The notes below the pieces were generated by a model that searched no databases, was not told the origin of the DNA, and saw nothing but the letters and a program-made list of their open reading frames with translations. A DNA stretch of 5,773 bases from Treponema sp. (GTDB lineage: Bacteria; Spirochaetota; Spirochaetia; Treponematales; Breznakiellaceae), in assembly GCA_009780285.1 (NCBI GenBank), contig WRAL01000113.1, positions 1 through 5,773 of the forward strand. The letters are read 5' to 3'. Shown here one piece after another: positions 5,161 to 5,773 of the stretch. How positions within the stretch are numbered: the stretch's first letter is position 1; each line of letters begins with the position of its first letter. The translations under genes and the position numbers were made by a program.

Positions 5161-5773
5161 ATGACGTCAACTTTTTCCGGGCTTGAGATTGGCAAGCGCG
5201 GGGTGCAGGCGCATCAGACCGCGCTGCATGTCACCGGGCACAATCTTTCCAATATCAACACTCCGGGCTTTTCCAGGCAGCGGGTTGAAATGAAAACCTT
5301 CGAGCCTATTTACATGCCGCACCTTAACCGCGCGGAAACCGCCGGCCAGATCGGCCAGGGCGCCATCGTCGAGCGGATCGAAAGGGCGCGCGACGAGCTT
5401 TTGGACCGGCGCATAATCGCGCAGTCCGCAAGCCAGGGCTTTTGGGCCGCGCGCGATCCCTACGTTCGCATGATGGAAAGGCTCTACATGGAGCCGGGCG
5501 AGAATTCCATCCGTTCGAACATGGACGCCTTTTGGGATTCCTGGCAGGAGCTTTCGATGTTTCCCTCCAGCACGGCGCCGCGCACCGCGGTGGTCGAGCG
5601 CGGGCGGACTTTGATCGACGGCATACACAACCGCTTTCATGGGCTTTCCGGGTTGCAGGCCCAGGCGAACGCCGAGATCGAAATGACCGTGGATCGCGTC
5701 AACGATGTAACATCGCGCATAGCGGCGCTGAACAGCGAGATAACGCGCTCGATGGCGATGGGCGACATGCCAA
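5161..5773 (+). CDS. flgK: Flagellar hook-associated protein 1 FlgK, N-terminal part, runs off the window
   Basis: The first 204 codons of FlgK are present and the frame is still open at the right edge. FlgK is the hook-filament junction protein HAP1, exported through the flagellar type III apparatus and assembled outside the cytoplasm (periplasmic in spirochaetes). The N-terminus carries the rod/hook/HAP signature: FSGLEIGKRGVQAHQTAL, then GHNLSNINTPGFSRQRV, at residues about 5-43. After it come a FEPIYMPHLNR segment, GQIGQGAIVERIERARDELLDRRI (about 68-91), and SNMDAFWDSWQELSMFPSS (120-138), the usual FlgK pattern. The spirochaete-like insert with PIYMPHLNRAETAGQIGQG is the best taxonomic clue in the window. 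It is likely cotranscribed with flgN from the sigma-28 promoter. flgL is expected downstream but is not visible. Confidence 0.95.
   Translation, partial: MTSTFSGLEIGKRGVQAHQTALHVTGHNLSNINTPGFSRQRVEMKTFEPIYMPHLNRAETAGQIGQGAIVERIERARDELLDRRIIAQSASQGFWAARDPYVRMMERLYMEPGENSIRSNMDAFWDSWQELSMFPSSTAPRTAVVERGRTLIDGIHNRFHGLSGLQAQANAEIEMTVDRVNDVTSRIAALNSEITRSMAMGDMP

Overview
The window looks like a piece of a spirochaete chromosome, most likely a Treponema-type bacterium of moderate to high GC. The main evidence is the incomplete gene at the right edge. It encodes FlgK (flagellar hook-filament junction protein) and contains stretches I associate with spirochaete FlgK, such as the IYMPHLNRAET, GQIGQGAIVERIERARD and FWDSWQELSM segments. 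It is preceded by a FlgN-like chaperone gene behind a near-consensus sigma-28 promoter. The genus is inference.

Left part (bases 2-3484, plus strand): the distal half of a Wadjet (JetABCD / MksBEFG-EptABCD type) anti-plasmid system. First comes a 5'-truncated MukB-like SMC ATPase (jetC), with hinge, long coiled coil, ABC signature and Walker B. Three bases later comes an intact jetD (DUF3322 + DUF2220/TOPRIM-like nuclease). jetA, jetB and the N-terminal head of jetC should lie to the left, outside the window. By the established model for this family, JetABC is a loop-extruding SMC complex that recognises small closed-circular DNA and JetD cleaves it.

Middle (3490-4394): jetD ends at a stem-loop that can terminate both strands and is shared with a convergent minus-strand gene. 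Two minus-strand genes of unrecognised function follow: an approximately 187-aa protein and, upstream of it, a 67-aa protein with a clear Shine-Dalgarno. Between them, in about 115 bp, are three successive perfect inverted repeats (13-bp stem, 8-bp stem, 16-bp stem). The last one supplies the stop codon of the 67-aa gene. This cluster is the most unexplained structure in the window.

Right part (4395-5773): a 173-bp divergent intergenic region carries a sigma-28-like promoter (TAAG-N15-GCCGATAA) reading toward flgN-flgK. An AT-rich 89-bp gap between flgN and flgK holds an 11-bp stem-loop. The flagellar genes are core functions, while the Wadjet genes and the two orphan genes look like accessory DNA next to the flagellar locus. 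No tRNA, rRNA, CRISPR array, transposase or integrase was seen.
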